64,000 nucleotides of DNA from the NCBI RefSeq assembly GCF_027270735.1, contig NZ_JAPWIJ010000009.1, positions 186,001 through 250,000 of the forward strand, in the 5' to 3' direction. Of the stretch, positions 60,679 through 64,000 are shown one piece after another (within the stretch, counting starts at the first letter, position 1; the number at the start of each line of letters is the position of its first letter). The position numbers and the translations under genes are program-made. The notes under the pieces were generated by a model. That model made no database searches and was not told the origin of the DNA. It was given only the letters and a program-made list of their open reading frames with translations. The DNA comes from Rhodococcus ruber. GTDB taxonomy: Bacteria > Actinomycetota > Actinomycetes > Mycobacteriales > Mycobacteriaceae.

Positions 60679-61860
60679 ATGCAGTACGACTACCTGATCA
60701 TCGGCGGGGGAATGGTTGCCGACAGTGCCTCTCGCGGGATCCGCGAGCACGACACCACTGGCTCCATCGGCATTCTCGGGGCGGATTCCGACGAGCCGTA
60801 CACCCGGCCCGCGCTGTCGAAAAAGCTGTGGACGGACTCGGACTTCGGTCGCGATCAGGTTCCGCTCGGCACTGCCTCCGACACCGATGCGCAGGTGCAC
60901 ACCGGAACTCGGGTGGCGTCGATCGACCGGTCGAACTCCTCGGTGACGACGGACGAGGGAGAACGCTACGAGTACGGGACTCTGCTCCTGGCAACGGGAG
61001 CCGAACCGACGCGAATCGAGCTCGCCCCCAGTCCGCGGGTGGTGTACTTCCGCACCTTCGCCGACTACCGGGCACTGCGTGAGTTGACGAAGACCGCCGA
61101 TCACATCGCCGTGGTCGGTGGCGGATACATCGGCACCGAGATCGCCTCTGCCCTCTCTCTTCAGGGTGTGAAGGTCACTCTCGTGACATCCGACGACGTA
61201 GTCGGTGGGCACATGTTCCCGCCGAGCCTGGCTGCCGTTTTCGACAAGGGATTCGCCGATCACGGAGTGACCGTGCGCCGAGGAACGAAGGTGTCCTCGG
61301 GTGCCGAGGCGTCGGCTCGCGTCCAGCTCCAACTCGACGATGGTTCCGCACTGGAGGCGGACGGCGTCGTATTCGGTCTCGGTGTGCGGCCGAGCACCGA
61401 ACTGGCCGGCGCTGCCGGGCTGGCAGTGGAGGACGGCATCGTCGTCGACGAATTCTTGCGGACCGAGGACGACCATGTCTACGCGGCCGGCGATGTTGCG
61501 AACTATCCCGACGCCATTCTCGGCCGCCGACGCGTCGAGCACGTGGACAACGCCACGGAGATGGGCAAGGCCGCCGGACGCAACATGGCCGGCGCAGCCG
61601 AGCCGTATAGGTACACCCCGTACTTCTACTCCGATATCTACGACGACGGATATCAGGCCGTAGGCACGCTGTCCACGTCGATGAGCACCGTCGAGGACTG
61701 GAAGTCGGTCGGCAAGGAGGGCGTCGTGTACTACCTCGACGACGAGGCCGTAGTTCGCGGTGTGCTGATGTGGAACGTCTGGGAAGGTCTCGATGTGGCG
61801 CGCACGCTTCTCGCGGACAAGAAGCCGCAGACCGAGGAATCGCTCCGCGGGCTGATCTGA
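60679..61860 (+). CDS. FAD-dependent ferredoxin/rubredoxin-type NAD(P) reductase (AIF-like)
   Basis: 393 residues with AGGAG 6 nt upstream. FAD motif YLIIGGGMVADSASRGI is at 5-21, NAD(P) motif IAVVGGGYIGTEIASAL is near 150, and FGLGVRPSTELA and VYAAGDVANYPD close the FAD domain. A C-terminal domain with FYSDIYDDGYQAVG follows, as in apoptosis-inducing-factor-like reductases. It has unusually Asp/Glu-rich loops. No adjacent ferredoxin or oxygenase is visible, so the partner is unknown. Confidence 0.88.
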   Translation: MQYDYLIIGGGMVADSASRGIREHDTTGSIGILGADSDEPYTRPALSKKLWTDSDFGRDQVPLGTASDTDAQVHTGTRVASIDRSNSSVTTDEGERYEYGTLLLATGAEPTRIELAPSPRVVYFRTFADYRALRELTKTADHIAVVGGGYIGTEIASALSLQGVKVTLVTSDDVVGGHMFPPSLAAVFDKGFADHGVTVRRGTKVSSGAEASARVQLQLDDGSALEADGVVFGLGVRPSTELAGAAGLAVEDGIVVDEFLRTEDDHVYAAGDVANYPDAILGRRRVEHVDNATEMGKAAGRNMAGAAEPYRYTPYFYSDIYDDGYQAVGTLSTSMSTVEDWKSVGKEGVVYYLDDEAVVRGVLMWNVWEGLDVARTLLADKKPQTEESLRGLI

Positions 61861-61921
61861 ACTTCTGGAACACTCGAAGGCGAGCGGACCAGCGACGGTT
61901 GGGCCTGATCTAGGAGAGACG

Positions 61922-63031
61922 ATGTCCGAGTTCGATGGCAGTGGGTCGGCCGAGCAGCGCGCCCGACTCGACGACGAAGTGCACAGCCGCTGTGCCGACT
62001 GCCGGTTACCCGGACATTCCGAGCCGCTGTCCGACCCGGCCGCCATCGCTGTCGCGGCCGGGCGGGTGGACGAGTCCACGCGAGCAGTGCTGATCAACCG
62101 ATGGCACTCCGGCCGCTCGCTGCCGTCGATCGGGGGGTTCGGCACATTGCGAAATCTGGTCGACGAGCGCGATCGATGGCTCGCCAAGGACACGACGAGC
62201 AAGCCAGGATCGGCGCTGGTGTACCGAGTACGGGTTGCCGAGTTGAACAAACGCATCAACCATCAGCGCACCACCGTGGTGATGTCGAATCGGCACTACG
62301 CCACCGGAGTGCGTGCGGCACGGAAGGAGCGTCGAGAAGGTCTGCATCTCGATCTCGATCAACGGGATTCGGTCTTCGACGCACTGATGAGGACGCCTGC
62401 ACCACGCCGGTTCGGTCCGGTTGCGGAGCGCGGCCTGTCGTTGGTGGACGCGGCCACGGATCGCGTGAGCATGCTCGCGCGCCGAACTCCTGTGGGTGAC
62501 CGGGTCGAGTGGGCAACCGGCGTGGTCGATCAGCTCGTCGATCGCAAGGACGATCGGTTCGTCGATCGATACGACACTCTGCTGTTTCTGGCGGGAACAT
62601 CGTTCGACCGAGTGCGCCGTTCGCCGGCATGGCAGTCCACTTACTTCGAGATTCAGCGCAATCAACTCGACCTCTTCGTAGAGCTCACCGAGATCTCGGT
62701 CGACGCCACGTCCCTGCGAACGGTAGCGACCGAGCTGAACCGGATCGGTGAGACGATGGTCGACGAGGAGACTGCCGCTCAGGTCGAATCGCGCCGTGGC
62801 GCACTGGAAGTGGTATGGACACAGTTGACCGGTCGGGTGGCCGCGCTTGTCCGCCTGGCAAATCTCGTCGAGTCCTCCGAAAGCGAGGCTCGAACTTCCG
62901 ACGCGATGACTCGTGCCCACAGCCTGGACGATCGGATCGACGATCTGATGGGCCGATCGGGTAGCCGCGAAATGTCTGCCGAGAACACACATTTCGTCGG
63001 TGATCAGGTTCGGACACAGTGGCGCGATTGA
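61922..63031 (+). CDS. hypothetical protein with short Cys motif
   Basis: 369 residues, cytoplasmic, mostly helical, Arg- and Asp-rich. The N-terminus contains HSRCADCRLPGH, a possible half zinc knuckle. The rest has no motif I recognise; RDSVFDALMRTPAPRRFGPV and VDRYDTLLFLAGTSFDRVRR look like parts of a stable fold. It is 61 nt downstream of the reductase in the same direction and may be cotranscribed. It ends just before the tandem repeat at 63017. Confidence 0.65.
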   Translation: MSEFDGSGSAEQRARLDDEVHSRCADCRLPGHSEPLSDPAAIAVAAGRVDESTRAVLINRWHSGRSLPSIGGFGTLRNLVDERDRWLAKDTTSKPGSALVYRVRVAELNKRINHQRTTVVMSNRHYATGVRAARKERREGLHLDLDQRDSVFDALMRTPAPRRFGPVAERGLSLVDAATDRVSMLARRTPVGDRVEWATGVVDQLVDRKDDRFVDRYDTLLFLAGTSFDRVRRSPAWQSTYFEIQRNQLDLFVELTEISVDATSLRTVATELNRIGETMVDEETAAQVESRRGALEVVWTQLTGRVAALVRLANLVESSESEARTSDAMTRAHSLDDRIDDLMGRSGSREMSAENTHFVGDQVRTQWRD

Positions 63032-63068
63032 GTGCCGCCGGAGGCTCAGTGGCGCGATTGAATGCCGC
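63017..63068. repeat. tandem 22-nt repeat, 30-nt period
   Basis: CAGTGGCGCGATTGAGTGCC at 63017 recurs as CAGTGGCGCGATTGAATGCC at 63047; each continues GC, with one difference in 22. The first copy spans the stop of the 61922 gene. Only two copies occur, so it is not a CRISPR. Confidence 0.8.
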
Positions 63069-63090
63069 GCAGGGCACCCAACCGCGCCAC
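63049..63090. terminator. hairpin between convergent genes
   Basis: GTGGCGCG (63049-63056) pairs with CGCGCCAC (63083-63090), and further inner pairs extend the stem. The second copy of the direct repeat forms the left arm. It lies between the 61922 gene and the convergent GntP gene, in position for a bidirectional terminator. Confidence 0.7.
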
Positions 63091-63095
63091 CGGCT

Positions 63096-64000
63096 CTAGG
63101 CGATGATCGCGAAGAGGATTCCCGCGACGGCGAAGCTGACCACGGACAGGATAGTCTCGAGGACCGTCCACGTCTGCAGTGTCTGTTTGACGGTGAGATT
63201 GAAGAATTTCGAGATGATCCAGAATCCGCCGTCGTTGACGTGGCTGGCGATGATCGAGCCCGCTGCGATGGACATGGCGATCAGCGCAACGGCTGGGGCG
63301 GAGTAATCCTGGGCTGCCACCAGTGGTCCGACGATGCCGCCGGTGGTCACGATGGCCACGGTTGCCGAGCCCTGGGCGACCCTGAGCGCACAGCTGATGA
63401 TGTACGCCAACACGATGATGGGAAGACCTGCGGCCGCCATGGTGTCGGCCAGGGCCGTGCCGATACCTGTGGCGGAGATGACCTTTCCGAAGAACGCGCC
63501 TGCGCCGACCACCAGGAGCAGCATGCCCACCGGACGAAGCGACTCTCCGGTCAGCTTGCTGAGTTCCTGGACCGTGGATCCGCGTCGAATACCCAGCACG
63601 TAGAACGCGATCAGGACTGCGATGAGCAGCGCGACGGCCGGGGTGCCGAAGAACGTCAGTACTTCGAGTAGGTTGCCGGGATCGAGCAGGATGCTGCCGA
63701 ACGTGGCACCGAGGATCAAGACCAAGGGAACGGCGATAATTGCGCCGATGGTTCCCACCGACGGCGGCGTCGTGATCACCGGACGCTTTGTTGCTACCGT
63801 GCCGGCACCACCGCCATCTGCGGTCGTGTCGTCTCCGTCGTTGATGAAGTCCTCGGGAACGTCGACGATGATGCGCTTGCCGATCCAATTACCCCACACC
63901 AGGCCCGCGGCGATGAAACCGGGAATGCCGCAGATGAACCCGAACAGGATGAGCCATCCCAAATTCACTTCGAGCAAGCCGCCGAGGGCAACCGGCCCGG
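63096..64000 (-). CDS. GntP-family gluconate:H+ symporter, C-terminal 301 residues
   Basis: The frame is open to the window end, so the N-terminus (about 150 residues) is missing. Hydrophobic segments alternate with family stretches: NLGWLILFGFICGIPGFIAA, LPIIVLAYIISCALRVAQGS continuing ATVAIVTTGGIVGPL, and IIASHVNDGGFWIISKFFNL. It ends in TVKQTLQTWTVLETILSVVS. The family carries gluconate or related sugar acids with protons. An acidic, Gly-rich cytoplasmic loop (DDTTADGGGAG) is unusual. Regulation is not visible. Confidence 0.9.
   Translation of the reverse strand, partial: GPVALGGLLEVNLGWLILFGFICGIPGFIAAGLVWGNWIGKRIIVDVPEDFINDGDDTTADGGGAGTVATKRPVITTPPSVGTIGAIIAVPLVLILGATFGSILLDPGNLLEVLTFFGTPAVALLIAVLIAFYVLGIRRGSTVQELSKLTGESLRPVGMLLLVVGAGAFFGKVISATGIGTALADTMAAAGLPIIVLAYIISCALRVAQGSATVAIVTTGGIVGPLVAAQDYSAPAVALIAMSIAAGSIIASHVNDGGFWIISKFFNLTVKQTLQTWTVLETILSVVSFAVAGILFAIIA

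Noticed and set aside
63017..63068. CRISPR-like repeat
   Set aside because: Only two copies with an 8-nt gap and no cas genes.

Overview
The window is high-GC actinobacterial DNA, most likely from Rhodococcus or a close relative. The evidence is codon use strongly biased to G/C in third positions, frequent GTG/TTG starts, many ATGA stop-start overlaps, and families typical of mycolic-acid bacteria: a SigG-like sigma factor with a SnoaL-like tail, a DUF3558 lipoprotein, an FprB-type ferredoxin-NADP reductase beside an AurF-type diiron protein, and a recC-recB-recD operon. This is a chromosomal stretch. I see no integrase, transposase, replication origin, CRISPR array, rRNA or tRNA.

Layout. 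(1) 1-11162 is a carbohydrate/polyol utilisation locus: hydrolase fragment, LacD/YihT-like aldolase, FGGY kinase, LacI regulator, P-loop kinase, second LacI regulator, L-xylulose-reductase-like SDR, three-gene CUT2 ABC importer and a mannitol-type polyol dehydrogenase. The sequence GACAACGTTGTC occurs three times around the first regulator (1470, 2560, 3918), once inside the kinase gene. A different operator family, built on TGTCACCGGTGACA, lies before the transporter. Together the genes suggest import of a polyol or ketose, redox interconversion by the SDR and the polyol dehydrogenase, phosphorylation by one or two kinases, and aldol cleavage. (2) 11150-16907: thioesterase, MHS transporter, PRISE-like reductase divergent from an ArsR regulator with duplicated operators, a solitary adenine-type DNA methyltransferase and a DUF1648 membrane protein. 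(3) 16925-18970: an apparently frameshifted hypothetical gene and a Fic gene whose inhibitory-motif glutamate codon is an in-frame TAG. (4) 19005-30729: DedA, secreted beta-propeller, ArsR/AHSA1 pair, RraA-like/DUF1003 pair, molybdopterin oxidoreductase fold, msrB-msrA behind a SigH/SigR-type promoter, TetR, DUF998, DUF3558 lipoprotein plus helical partner, dicarboxylate symporter, DUF218, and an APH-fold kinase. (5) 30819-41796: ABC-F protein, acyl-CoA ligase, DUF2786 protein, secreted beta-lactamase-like protein, AurF-FprB operon and two acidic hypotheticals.

(6) 41844-44012 is a compact NAD/ADP-ribose module: an NrtR-type regulator with a decayed Nudix box, divergent from an ADP-ribosylglycohydrolase and a macrodomain protein, with a perfect 8-2-8 palindrome between them. 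(7) 44019-53837: excalibur protein, frameshifted VOC gene, and the recC-recB-recD operon. (8) 53844-64000: paralogue of the 39231-40535 protein, CysJ-like reductase lacking its FMN domain, DUF2079 protein, RelA/SpoT synthetase-domain protein divergent from a SigG-like sigma factor, VOC protein, small helical protein, AIF-like reductase, hypothetical protein, and a GntP-family permease cut by the window end.

Four genes look disrupted (17533, 18071, about 45090, 36473). This could be real decay or residual sequencing error and should be settled first. All functions are read from recognisable motifs; no database search was run.
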